Source: Phycisphaerae bacterium (lineage in GTDB: Bacteria; Planctomycetota; Phycisphaerae; Phycisphaerales; SM1A02). From it: DNA of 64,000 nt. Below are positions 45,590 to 53,844 of the stretch, in pieces. The position numbers were made by a program, and so were the translations under genes. The notes beneath the pieces were generated by a model. The model searched no databases, was not told the origin of the DNA, and saw only the letters and a list, made by a program, of their open reading frames with translations. Numbering within the stretch: the first letter of the stretch is position 1; each line of letters begins with the position of its first letter. The stretch lies in NCBI GenBank assembly GCA_016795065.1, contig JAEUIU010000034.1, forward strand, positions 27,264-91,263, given 5' to 3'.

Positions 45590-47185
45590 TCAGCGAGAGC
45601 CGTAGACCCGCACCGAGCTGTTGCCGACATAGCCGATCGTCTGGCTCGACGCCGGCCCGCTCGGGGTCATCGCCCAGCGGAGGAGCTTGCCAGTGGAAGA
45701 GTTCTTCCGCCAGATGAGGTCCGCGCAGCCGTTGCCGTCGATGTCGGTGCACGCCACCATGGAGCTGTTCGACGGCCCTTCATAGGTCGTTTCGTCCTCG
45801 ATCTCAAGCTCGCCGTTGAGCTGGCAGACCCGCACGTTCCCCGAGCTCTTCGAGCGGAAGACCAGGTCCATCACGCCATCGCCGTTGGTGTCGCCGCCGC
45901 CGAGGGACTCCCAGTTCATGCTGTAGTCATTCTTGATGAGCTTGCTGGACTGAATCGAGTTGCCGCTCATCGTCCAGCCGCGCACGTCGCCATCGCTCGT
46001 ACGGCGCCAGACCAGATCAGCACATCCATCGCCGTTGATGTCGCCGCTGGTGACGAGCTGGTGCTTGGATGGCTTGAACGTCCCGAGCGGGATTCCCTTG
46101 TCACTGGCGATCTCGACGCCATTGGCAGTGCAATTGAGCGACCAGATGCGGAGCTTCTCGCTCGAGGCCTTGCAGACGAGCACATCGCTGGTGCCGTTGC
46201 CGTCGAAGTCATTCACGGCGAGGATCGACCACGAGTTCGGCAGGCTGTCGTCAAGGGTCACCTTGTCGTCGGGCTTTCCGTTCTCCATCAGCCAGACCTT
46301 GACCTTCGGGCCGTTGCGCCACAGGAGGTCGGTATCGCAGTCGTTATCGAAGTCGCCGGAACCGACGAGCGTCCAGTCTTCGCTCAGTTCGTCTTCGCTT
46401 TCGTTCTCATTCTCGTTCTCGTCGTCGCCGTCATCGCCCCCCTGATCGCTGTCGTCGCAGTCGCTCTCGGTCTCGGAGGTGTCATCGAGTAGCCACGAGG
46501 TGATGGAGGAGCCGGGCTTGTGCACGAGCAGGTCGCCCGTACCGCTTCGGTCGAAGTCGCCATTCTTGTGGATAGGGGCGATGCCGGTGGAGTACTGGAT
46601 GTGATCGATCTCGATCGGCGAGAGACCACTGAAGAGGATCTCGGAGACTCCGTTCGGAGCGAAGATGCTCACGAATCGGTCGTCCTCGGACTCCTCGCCG
46701 CTGTCGTCATCGCCGAAGCCGTTGATGGTCCACGTCGACTGGTTGCCCGCACCATCGGTCACGGTGATGTCGAAGGAAACGCCGGGGATGCCCTCGCTGT
46801 CGGTGAGCATGAAGCCGACGTCGGTCGGAAGTCCGTTCAGGGCAACGGCATCGAATCCCATCGTCGCCGTCGCGATGAGGCTCAGCTCGGCCAAGAGCGA
46901 CGCGCCTTCGGGGTCAACTGACTCCCCGGACTCCTCGCCATCCACAACCACCCAGGCTCCCGTGAGAATCAGGCCGAGGGCATCGATATCGAAGTCCTCG
47001 CAGTCCTCAAACTCGTAGTTGGCTCCGCCGGCGTAGCAGCCGCCCTGGAAGATCGGGCCATCCTCGGGCCCCTCATATTCCAGTTCCTGAGTAACGGTCA
47101 GCGTCATCCCGCCGCCGGCGAGGGCAAGGGTCGTGACGGACAGGGCGATGCAGGTGGCCAAGAGGTTCGGAATGCTTTGAGCCAT
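45590..47185 (-). CDS. Secreted VCBS/FG-GAP repeat protein
   Basis: The 531-residue protein has a signal peptide (MAQSIPNLLATCIALSVTTLALAGG). An N-terminal domain (about 30-210) is followed by about six VCBS/FG-GAP-type repeats of about 50 residues with DxDGNGxxD calcium loops (DFDRSGTGDLLVHKPGSS, DFDNDCDTDLLWRNG, DINGDGCADLVWRR). An acidic stretch near 245-270 contains repeated Asp, Glu and Asn. It is an extracellular propeller-type protein without a visible enzyme domain. It is a paralogue of the adjacent protein at 47391; both share the order of N-terminal domain and repeats. No ribosome binding site is clear. Confidence 0.88.
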   Translation of the reverse strand: MAQSIPNLLATCIALSVTTLALAGGGMTLTVTQELEYEGPEDGPIFQGGCYAGGANYEFEDCEDFDIDALGLILTGAWVVVDGEESGESVDPEGASLLAELSLIATATMGFDAVALNGLPTDVGFMLTDSEGIPGVSFDITVTDGAGNQSTWTINGFGDDDSGEESEDDRFVSIFAPNGVSEILFSGLSPIEIDHIQYSTGIAPIHKNGDFDRSGTGDLLVHKPGSSITSWLLDDTSETESDCDDSDQGGDDGDDENENENESEDELSEDWTLVGSGDFDNDCDTDLLWRNGPKVKVWLMENGKPDDKVTLDDSLPNSWSILAVNDFDGNGTSDVLVCKASSEKLRIWSLNCTANGVEIASDKGIPLGTFKPSKHQLVTSGDINGDGCADLVWRRTSDGDVRGWTMSGNSIQSSKLIKNDYSMNWESLGGGDTNGDGVMDLVFRSKSSGNVRVCQLNGELEIEDETTYEGPSNSSMVACTDIDGNGCADLIWRKNSSTGKLLRWAMTPSGPASSQTIGYVGNSSVRVYGSR

Positions 47186-47335
47186 GGTGCACTACAGGAG
47201 GGCCGCGAGGTCGCTCTGATGCATGAAAGTGGTCGACTTTTGGGATGCCGCAGCGGCTGTCGGCGAATCCCGGAGGAAATGTCGCCCGAGAAGGTCCGGT
47301 AGAGGCCGAGCGGCCCACGATGGGTCCGAATGAAA

Positions 47336-47361
47336 AACCGGCGGCCCGAAGGTCGCCGGTT
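47336..47361 (-). terminator. Rho-independent terminator of the VCBS gene at 47391
   Basis: On the minus strand an 11-base-pair stem (one mismatch) with a TTCG loop starts AACCGGCGACC and is followed by TTT. It lies about 30 bases after the stop of the gene at 47391 and before the paralogous gene, so the two are separate transcripts at least in part. Confidence 0.75.
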
Positions 47362-47390
47362 CTGGTGAATTGAAGGTGTTCCAGCCGAGC

Positions 47391-48935
47391 TTACTTCTCA
47401 GCGTAGGTCTTGGTTCCAGCGGTGTTTGGGCCGGTGCCAACCGTCGAACTGCTGGTCACACTCAAACCGTTCATCTTCCAACGCACGATCGCGCCGGTGG
47501 AGTCCTTGCGCCAGACGAGATCGGCTCGACCGTCGCCGTTGACGTCAGGGAATCCGACGAAGGTGAAGCCGCTAGCCAGCGAGAGCTGGGCCTCGTCGTC
47601 GATGTCAAAGGTGTCGTTCAGGAGGGCGAGCAACACGTTGCCGTTGACGGTGCTTCGGAAACCAAGGTCGAGGATGCCGTCACGGTTGAGGTCGCCGCCC
47701 CCAATCGGGCTCCAAGTCGTCGCGAGCGTCGCGAGGAAGCCGTTGGTGAGGACGGTCGCGCCCGCCATTCGGAAGTAGCGGAGTTCGCCTGTGGAGTTCT
47801 TCCGCCACACGATGTCGGCCTTGCCGTCGAGGTCGATATCACCGGTCGTGCAGACCGTGAAATCGGAGCAGTTGAAGCCCGCGGTGCTGACGAAGGCGCT
47901 GTGATCGACGCTCGGGCCGTCAAGGAACCAGATCTTCATCTTGTTCCCTGAGTCCTGCTCAAGGAAAATGTCGGCCATTCCGTCGTCATCAAAGTCGTTG
48001 ATCGCGGAAACGTTCCACGACGTTGCGAGGCTGTTCGAGATGTTCTTCTCGTAGGAGATCTCGCCGTTCTCCATCATGAGCGCACGGACCTTGAGTCCGT
48101 TGCGGAAGACGATGTCGTCGTCGCAGTCGCCATCGAGGTCGCCCACGCCCTGGAAGATCCACGAGCCGGAAAGGGTGTCGCGGATGACGGTGGGCGTCTC
48201 GATCGTGTCATTGAGGTACCAGGCGGTGACTTTGCTGCCCGGCTGATGGAAGAGGATGTCGCCGGTGCCCGATGCGTCAAAGTCGCCGCGCGAAGGGAGG
48301 GCCGGAGCGGCCAATCGCGAATATTGAATGTGGTCGATCTCCCAAAGCTGGGCGGGGCTGAGGATCTGGACCTGTTCGATGCCGAAGGCCGAGCTGACGC
48401 CGATGAAGACATCGTCGTCCTGAGTCGCTACCGCGCTGTTGTCGCCAATATTCGTGAAGTTGAACGACGCGTTGTTGCCGTCGCCATCGATCACGAAGAC
48501 GGTGAACGTGGTTGCCGCAGCGCCGTTCGTGTCGGTGATGACGAAGCCGACGTCGGTGGGAAGCCCGTCAAGGACGGTGTCGTCGAAGACGAGGGTCACG
48601 GCACCCGCCGAGGCCGCTGAAGCTCGCATCGAGAGGCCGTTGGCGTCGATCGAGTCAGTGTTCGCGCCCGGGGCGAGAATGTCCCGCTGCGACAACGGGA
48701 TGATCAAGCCGGGTGTATCAATGTCGCCATCCTCAAGGTCCTCGAGGTAGTACTCGACGCCGGCGCGGGCACAACCACCCGGGAAGAGCGGACCGTCACC
48801 TTTCTGTAGGTAGCTCAACGGGCCATAGGCCGAGATCGGTCCCTGCTGCTGGCCGGGGCCGCCGGCAACGGCAGCGCTCGCCACGGCGAGAGCTACACCA
48901 ATCGAGAACGAGATCCTCTTAGCGGAAGCGAGCAT
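47391..48935 (-). CDS. Secreted VCBS/FG-GAP repeat protein (paralogue of 45590)
   Basis: The 514-residue protein starts with a signal peptide (MLASAKRISFSIGVALAVASAAVAGG) preceded by GGGAAAGGG-like purine-rich sequence. An N-terminal domain (about 30-215; GDGPLFPGGCARAGVEYYLEDLEDGDID) resembles that of the neighbour. About six repeats follow, each with a DxDxxGxxD loop (DFDASGTGDILFHQPGSK, DLDGDCDDDIVFRNG, DIDLDGKADIVWRKN). The two genes are a tandem duplication with substantial divergence. It is likely a surface or matrix protein. The stem-loop at 47336 ends its transcript. Confidence 0.88.
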   Translation of the reverse strand: MLASAKRISFSIGVALAVASAAVAGGPGQQQGPISAYGPLSYLQKGDGPLFPGGCARAGVEYYLEDLEDGDIDTPGLIIPLSQRDILAPGANTDSIDANGLSMRASAASAGAVTLVFDDTVLDGLPTDVGFVITDTNGAAATTFTVFVIDGDGNNASFNFTNIGDNSAVATQDDDVFIGVSSAFGIEQVQILSPAQLWEIDHIQYSRLAAPALPSRGDFDASGTGDILFHQPGSKVTAWYLNDTIETPTVIRDTLSGSWIFQGVGDLDGDCDDDIVFRNGLKVRALMMENGEISYEKNISNSLATSWNVSAINDFDDDGMADIFLEQDSGNKMKIWFLDGPSVDHSAFVSTAGFNCSDFTVCTTGDIDLDGKADIVWRKNSTGELRYFRMAGATVLTNGFLATLATTWSPIGGGDLNRDGILDLGFRSTVNGNVLLALLNDTFDIDDEAQLSLASGFTFVGFPDVNGDGRADLVWRKDSTGAIVRWKMNGLSVTSSSTVGTGPNTAGTKTYAEK

Positions 48936-49243
48936 TCTTTTCCCTTTCCCGGGCGCGCCTATCGCGCCCTGTACTGCTCTGAGTCAGACGAGTTGTACAA
49001 CTGATGCGACGCCACAACCCCTCCGAGGCCGTGGTCGCGTCCCTCAAGGTCAGAGTATTGCCGCGGAGTTGGGGGTCGTCCAGCGGGTTCAACCTGCGTT
49101 GTCGAAACTCCTCCTACATGTAGAAGGCTTCGCGCAGCTTCGCACCGAAAGTGCGGCGACCCCGGATCGAAGTCCGAGAAGTGGTCGTCCGAGGAGCGTG
49201 CCGCCCCATTTCCAGCAGCATGAACGCACCCTAAGGCACGACC
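48936..49243. other. Intergenic region with operator-like palindrome
   Basis: These 308 bases hold the promoter of the gene at 47391 and the 3' side of the regulator gene at 49244. A perfect 12-base palindrome, AGTTGTACAACT, lies at 48991-49002, about 56 bases before the start codon at 48935, a position suited to an operator. No gene is visible. Confidence 0.5.
48991..49002. promoter_or_regulatory. 12-bp palindrome, possible operator
   Basis: AGTTGTACAACT is a perfect inverted repeat upstream of the VCBS gene at 47391. I did not find a second copy upstream of the paralogue at 45590. The regulator is unknown. Confidence 0.35.
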
Positions 49244-50935
49244 TCACGCCGCGTCAGCGCTCGAGATGCCGAGCTGCTTCATCTTCTTATAGAGCGTGGT
49301 CCGGTCGATGCCGAGCTGTTCGGCCGCCCGGCTCCGGTTCCAGTGGTTGGCCTTGAGTGCACGCAGCAGGATCTGGCGCTCGGGCTCTCGAAGGGCATCT
49401 TCGAGCTTGATTGGGACCCACGGTTCGGAGTTGCGGTCGTCCCGACTGTCACCCCGGCCCCACTCGGATGGGGCTTGGGGCCTGTTCTGCTCGGACGCCT
49501 GAGAGGTCGGGCGGACGGAACCGATCGGATGACTCCAGCCGCCATCCCATTCGCCAATGGCATGCGGTCGGTCACCGCCGCGCACGCGAAGTCCCGTTCC
49601 GTGCAAGACGGTTGGCGGCAGGTCGCCGGGTTGGATCATGCCGCCACGGGCGAGGACAACCGCCCGTTCGACGACGTTCTCAAGTTCGCGCACGTTGCCC
49701 GGGAAGGGGTAGCGGCAGAGGAGTTCGACCGCCTCGGGGGTGAAGCCAGCAATCTGACGGTGGTGTTCGATGCATTGCAACCGCAGGAAGTGCTCGGCGA
49801 GCGAGGGGATGTCAGCGACGCGGTCGCGGAGCGGAGGAAGCTCGATCGCGACGACGTTGATGCGGTAATAGAGGTCTTGCCGGAATTGGCCGGACGCAAC
49901 GAGCTGCTCAAGAGGCTGGTTGCTCGCCAGGATGACGCGGACGTCGACTTCGATCGTCTCGGGTGAGCCCACTGGTTCGAAGCGGCGTTCCTGCAGGACG
50001 CGAAGGAGCTTGAGCTGCATCGACGGCGAGGCGCTGTTGATCTCGTCCAGGAAGAGCGTGCCGCCGTGGGCCGCGAGGAAACGTCCCTTCTTGTCGGCGT
50101 GGGCCCCGGTGAAGGCACCCTTTACGTGACCGAAAAGCTCGCTTTCAAGCAAGGTCTCCGGGATCGAACCGCAGGAGAGTTCGACGTAGGGCTTTTCCGC
50201 CCGCGGCGAATGGCGGTGGATGGCTCGGGCGATGAGGCTCTTGCCTGTGCCCGATTCCCCCGTCATGAGTACCGTGGTTCGCGTCGGAGCGACCGCCCGT
50301 ACCAGGTCGTAGATCCGGTGCATGCGCGGGTCGTTGCCCACGATGGACTCGAGCCCACCCTGTTCGAGGGGAATCCGAGGCGCTTTCGGCTCGCGAACGA
50401 GGGCGTGACGCTGGATACCCCGTTCGATGGCGAGGACGAGCTCTTCGTCCATCACCGGCTTAGTGAGGTAGTCCGAAGCGCCCTCTCGAATGGCCTCCAC
50501 CGCAGATTCCACCGTGCCGTAGCCGGTGATGGCCACGACAACAGGTGTCCAATCGCGAGTGCGAACCAAACGGATGAGGTCCATGCCGCCCTGTCCGCTG
50601 TTGGGACTGGCGTTCGCCCCGGGCATGGCGATGTCGGCGACGATGGCGTCGAAAGCAGGGATTGTGGAGTCGGCAGACTCGGAGCGTTCCAGGGACTCGA
50701 CGGCGCTTTGGTAGTCATAGACGACGGTGACGTCGTAGCCGCGCTCTCGAAGGAAGGAACCGAGGGAGTCGGCGACGATCGCATCGTCATCAACCACCAA
50801 TAGGCGTCGTGCTCGAGAAGCCGCTCGGGCAGCCGTCGCGCGGGCTGCAAGGCCAGCCGGTGCCGAATGGCCACTTTCCCTGCCGCTGGGCGGGGTTGGT
50901 GTCGAGGGGGAATCGTTGGGCCGAGGGGAACTCAC
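49244..50935 (-). CDS. Sigma-54-dependent response regulator (NtrC/AtoC type)
   Basis: The 563-residue protein has a low-complexity lead of about 40 residues, a receiver domain (RLLVVDDDAIVADSLGSFL near 44-62, phosphoacceptor Asp101 in IVADIAMPG, TKPVMDEEL near 158), an AAA+ domain with Walker A GESGTGKSL, the sigma-54-contacting GAFTGAHADKKGRF, Walker B GGTLFLDEIN and arginine finger region PGNVRELENVV, and a C-terminal Fis-type helix-turn-helix (HWNRSRAAEQLGIDRTTLYKKM). It activates sigma-54 promoters when phosphorylated. A Pro/Gly-rich linker (about 450-520) separates AAA+ from the DNA-binding part. It follows the kinase gene by 15 bases. Confidence 0.95.
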   Translation of the reverse strand: MSSPRPNDSPSTPTPPSGRESGHSAPAGLAARATAARAASRARRLLVVDDDAIVADSLGSFLRERGYDVTVVYDYQSAVESLERSESADSTIPAFDAIVADIAMPGANASPNSGQGGMDLIRLVRTRDWTPVVVAITGYGTVESAVEAIREGASDYLTKPVMDEELVLAIERGIQRHALVREPKAPRIPLEQGGLESIVGNDPRMHRIYDLVRAVAPTRTTVLMTGESGTGKSLIARAIHRHSPRAEKPYVELSCGSIPETLLESELFGHVKGAFTGAHADKKGRFLAAHGGTLFLDEINSASPSMQLKLLRVLQERRFEPVGSPETIEVDVRVILASNQPLEQLVASGQFRQDLYYRINVVAIELPPLRDRVADIPSLAEHFLRLQCIEHHRQIAGFTPEAVELLCRYPFPGNVRELENVVERAVVLARGGMIQPGDLPPTVLHGTGLRVRGGDRPHAIGEWDGGWSHPIGSVRPTSQASEQNRPQAPSEWGRGDSRDDRNSEPWVPIKLEDALREPERQILLRALKANHWNRSRAAEQLGIDRTTLYKKMKQLGISSADAA

Positions 50936-50950
50936 GATCGGAAGCGCGGA

Positions 50951-51796
50951 TTAGGCCGCGCGGGCCCCCACGGTGTGCGGGAGGCCCGGAGTTTGGACCA
51001 GAGATTGGATAGGCACTTCCGCACGCAGCACCGCACCGCCTCCGAAGGGGACGTTGCTGAGCTCAAGTGTTCCGGCGAGAGAACGGACCACCTCGCGGGC
51101 GACTTCGAGACCCAGCCCGCACCCGCCCTTGGTGGAGGACGGCGATGCGACGGAAAGCGACGCGGACAGGCCGGGACCGTTGTCGAGGACATCGATTGCG
51201 AGTCGATCGCCCCGTCGTCGAAGGCTGACCGTGACGCAGGGTGAGTCGACGGGGAGGTGGAACGCCTCGATTGAGTTTCGGATCGCGTTGCGAAGGAGCG
51301 GTTCGAGCGGACCGGTGGGAAGGGAACCGGCTGCCGGGTCGCACTCGATTCGGAGCGTCACACCGACTGACTGGGCCAGTGGCTCCATATGGCGGAGGAG
51401 GTCCGCGACGGTCTGGTTCAGAGGAAGGTCACTCGCGAGGGCGTGAACAACCTCCCCGGTACTCGGTTGGCTGGGGGTCAGCAGGACTCGGCGAAGCGCC
51501 TCGGCCATGCGAACCATCGCGGATTCGACTGCCTCGAGTTCGCTGGTCGCCGATACCGTCTCGGGGGTCGGTTCGCCCAACGACATGGCTCTTCGCGTCA
51601 ATCGCAAGGTCCGAAGGGACCCATCCAGAAGCGAGTTCAACTCGTGGGCAAGGGTTCGGAGGGAGCAATTGGCTTCCGGAACCCGCTCCGCGAGGGCGCC
51701 ATCGCCGCTGATCGGTCGAGCCGTGGCCGGGACCTGGGTAGGGACCGGCTTCAGGAGGGGACTTGGCAGGCGGCGGTCGGGAGGCGCGTCGGACAT
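50951..51796 (-). CDS. Short histidine kinase without sensor or membrane domain
   Basis: The 281-residue protein has the dimerisation/phosphoacceptor helix with His in CSLRTLAHELNSLLDGSLRTL (near 44-64) and an HATPase domain with N-box LLRNAIRNSIEAF, G1 box DVLDNGPGLS and G2 box GGCGLGLEVAREVV near 225-240. No transmembrane, PAS or GAF segment precedes the His, so input must come through a partner or through the first 40 residues, which are low complexity. It is the cognate kinase of the regulator at 49244, 15 bases downstream. The start at 51796 is the first ATG of the frame. Confidence 0.88.
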   Translation of the reverse strand: MSDAPPDRRLPSPLLKPVPTQVPATARPISGDGALAERVPEANCSLRTLAHELNSLLDGSLRTLRLTRRAMSLGEPTPETVSATSELEAVESAMVRMAEALRRVLLTPSQPSTGEVVHALASDLPLNQTVADLLRHMEPLAQSVGVTLRIECDPAAGSLPTGPLEPLLRNAIRNSIEAFHLPVDSPCVTVSLRRRGDRLAIDVLDNGPGLSASLSVASPSSTKGGCGLGLEVAREVVRSLAGTLELSNVPFGGGAVLRAEVPIQSLVQTPGLPHTVGARAA

Positions 51797-52140
51797 GTCG
51801 CGTTCATCGGACCGATTCCCGACCGAATCAAGCCCCGCTGCCGTCTCGAGGTGACTTTATGGATCGTCCCTATCCAGACCGGCACTGAAACCACCGCGCA
51901 TAACCATGGAGCAGGAATCAACTTATCGGATCTCTCTTGGGGGGCCCCGTCATCAAAATCCGACCCTGTTGGGGCTTCCCAGGCCGTGTCGTTTCGGGTA
52001 GTTTCTGGGTCAACCAGCGGCGTCGTCACGGTGTTGGAGGAGACATCGTGCCTGACGCCGCGGTTCTTTTTTGAACCGACTCGCGTCACGGTCCATCGAT
52101 CAGAGTGCGGTGCATCGCTGCGAACCGCCGATCGGTGAAT
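51797..52140. other. Divergent intergenic region
   Basis: These 344 bases separate the kinase gene from the amidohydrolase-like gene. I see no -24/-12 sigma-54 element. An inverted repeat, CGGTTC-TTTTTT-GAACCG, lies at 52061-52078. A nine-codon open frame (GTG 52048 to TGA 52074) has a good GGAGGA (52036-52041) ribosome site and could be a leader peptide or chance. Confidence 0.4.
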
Positions 52141-53610
52141 ATGCATCGCTTCCTCCGGCTCCTCGGCGTGACGGCCTGCCTGTGGTGTTCGTCGGTGGTG
52201 CTTGGTCAGACTCCTGGCCAACGAACGGTCCTTCGGAACGCGACGTTGGTTCCTCTTGCACCAGCGAGTCCATCCAGCGTCCTCCCGAATCAGGCGATCA
52301 TCATTGAGAGCGGGAAGATCGTTGATATCAAGTCATACGTGGAGGATGACTTGCGCGCAGGCGACGTGCTTGTTGATGCCGAGGGTCGATGGGTGCTTGC
52401 AGGCTTCATCGAGGCCGTCGATCCAACTCCGGAGCGCTACGCTGCACTCGCACGAGGTCCGCTGCGTGGCGTGACGACTATTGCCGCTCGCTTCGGCGCA
52501 ATCAGAAAGCTCTGGCTCGAACGCATCGCCGTCACGGCATCTATCCCGTTGCCTTCCTTGGCAGACATCGGCGATCGGGAACTGCGAATGGTGGTTGCTC
52601 CGGTCCCTGGACCGCATGCACCCGCGGACGAGGTCGCCGAATACCTCATCGCTCGAACCAGCCAAGCCGCCGATCGTCTTGGCCTCGCCGATCGGGGTCG
52701 GATCGCGGTCGGTCAAAGGGCAGATTTCATCATTCTGGATCGGGATCCCTTCGTTGATCCAGCTTCCGTCGAAAGACCCATGGAGGCCATCATCGGAGGC
52801 GTGCCTATGCGACGCGCCGCCCTCGAAACCCATCGGAACATGATTGCCGATGCGGACCGAGCCATAGCGTCATGGCCTCCTGCGACCGCTACCGACTACA
52901 TCTATGAGATCGAGAGCAGCGGCTTGCGGCTCGGCCAACTCGTGATCGGGCGTGACGCGATGAAGGCGACCGAAACGTGGGGGCCTCCGGTGGAGCAGAC
53001 CACAACGTGGGAGCTTCTCCGAACGTCGGGGCATCCGGATCAATGGTCTTTTCGGCTCACCGAAACGGCCACTCATGGACATCGCATCTCGATCGACCTC
53101 GACCGAACGAAGACCGACATTCTTGCCCGAGCCCACGTGGTGGGGCCCGACACCGTCCCGGCGGCGGAAGCGACGATTGCAGGAACACCTGACGAGCCGC
53201 TCTCGGATCCCATCAGTCTCTTCCTGCGTCAGCGCCATCGGTTGGGCGTGCTGGAAGCGGGTGGCTTTGCGGACATCGATGTGGTGGAGCCGGTCCCGGT
53301 CATTGGCAAGGTCAAAGTCGGGCTTCGGGTTCTTCGGTGCACTCGCCTTTCGAATGCGGATGGCGCGTTACCTTTCGGAAGCAACGCGCGGCTCTTTCGC
53401 ATCGATGCTGCCCCCAGCCGCGAAGCCTTCGGCGATGCCGGAGCTGGAAACAGCCCACCGAAGTCGACCAGCACGCTCGGGTGGGTGATCACCGACCAGA
53501 ACGGGCTTCCGCATCGGGCGGCGCTCGTCGCCGACGAAGGCATCACCGAGTATTTCCTTTCTTTACCGCAACCCGGTCGGAGTTCCGAACCACAATCAGC
53601 TTCCCCCTGA
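52141..53610 (+). CDS. Secreted amidohydrolase-like protein lacking the catalytic barrel
   Basis: The 489-residue protein has a signal peptide (MHRFLRLLGVTACLWCSSVVLGQ). Residues about 30-85 match the N-terminal strands of metal-dependent amidohydrolases (TVLRNATLVPLA, IIIESGKIVDI, VDAEGRWVLAGFIEA), and residues about 180-220 match the C-terminal strands (ADRGRIAVGQRADFIILDRDPF). The roughly 250-residue TIM barrel that should lie between them, with its HxH metal site, is reduced to about 90 residues; PGLIDxHxH is replaced by LAGFIEAVDP. About 270 further residues of unknown type follow. It is probably non-catalytic. The start at 52141 leads directly into the signal; an upstream GTG adds 12 residues. 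Confidence 0.75.
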   Translation: MHRFLRLLGVTACLWCSSVVLGQTPGQRTVLRNATLVPLAPASPSSVLPNQAIIIESGKIVDIKSYVEDDLRAGDVLVDAEGRWVLAGFIEAVDPTPERYAALARGPLRGVTTIAARFGAIRKLWLERIAVTASIPLPSLADIGDRELRMVVAPVPGPHAPADEVAEYLIARTSQAADRLGLADRGRIAVGQRADFIILDRDPFVDPASVERPMEAIIGGVPMRRAALETHRNMIADADRAIASWPPATATDYIYEIESSGLRLGQLVIGRDAMKATETWGPPVEQTTTWELLRTSGHPDQWSFRLTETATHGHRISIDLDRTKTDILARAHVVGPDTVPAAEATIAGTPDEPLSDPISLFLRQRHRLGVLEAGGFADIDVVEPVPVIGKVKVGLRVLRCTRLSNADGALPFGSNARLFRIDAAPSREAFGDAGAGNSPPKSTSTLGWVITDQNGLPHRAALVADEGITEYFLSLPQPGRSSEPQSASP

Positions 53611-53844
53611 CATACTCGCGGGGGCAGTGCGTTCGCCGAGGCTTCGCCCGGCGCGTGTGGGACGGGCTCCTTGGGCCCGAGCCTACCGGCCTCGACCCAT
53701 TCCTCCGTGAAAACCGGCCGTGGAATGGAGGCCTGGATTCGGTCCGGTCAGGAAGCGGCCATTCAATCCAATAGCTCGTAGCGCACCCTCAAGACCGCGC
53801 GGTCACCTATGACCTGTCGCTGAACTCTCTGAAAGGACACCACC

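Noticed and set aside
31583..45590. The island as a mobile element or prophage
   Set aside because: No integrase, transposase, att-like direct repeat or tRNA was found at the edges, and base composition looks like the rest of the window.
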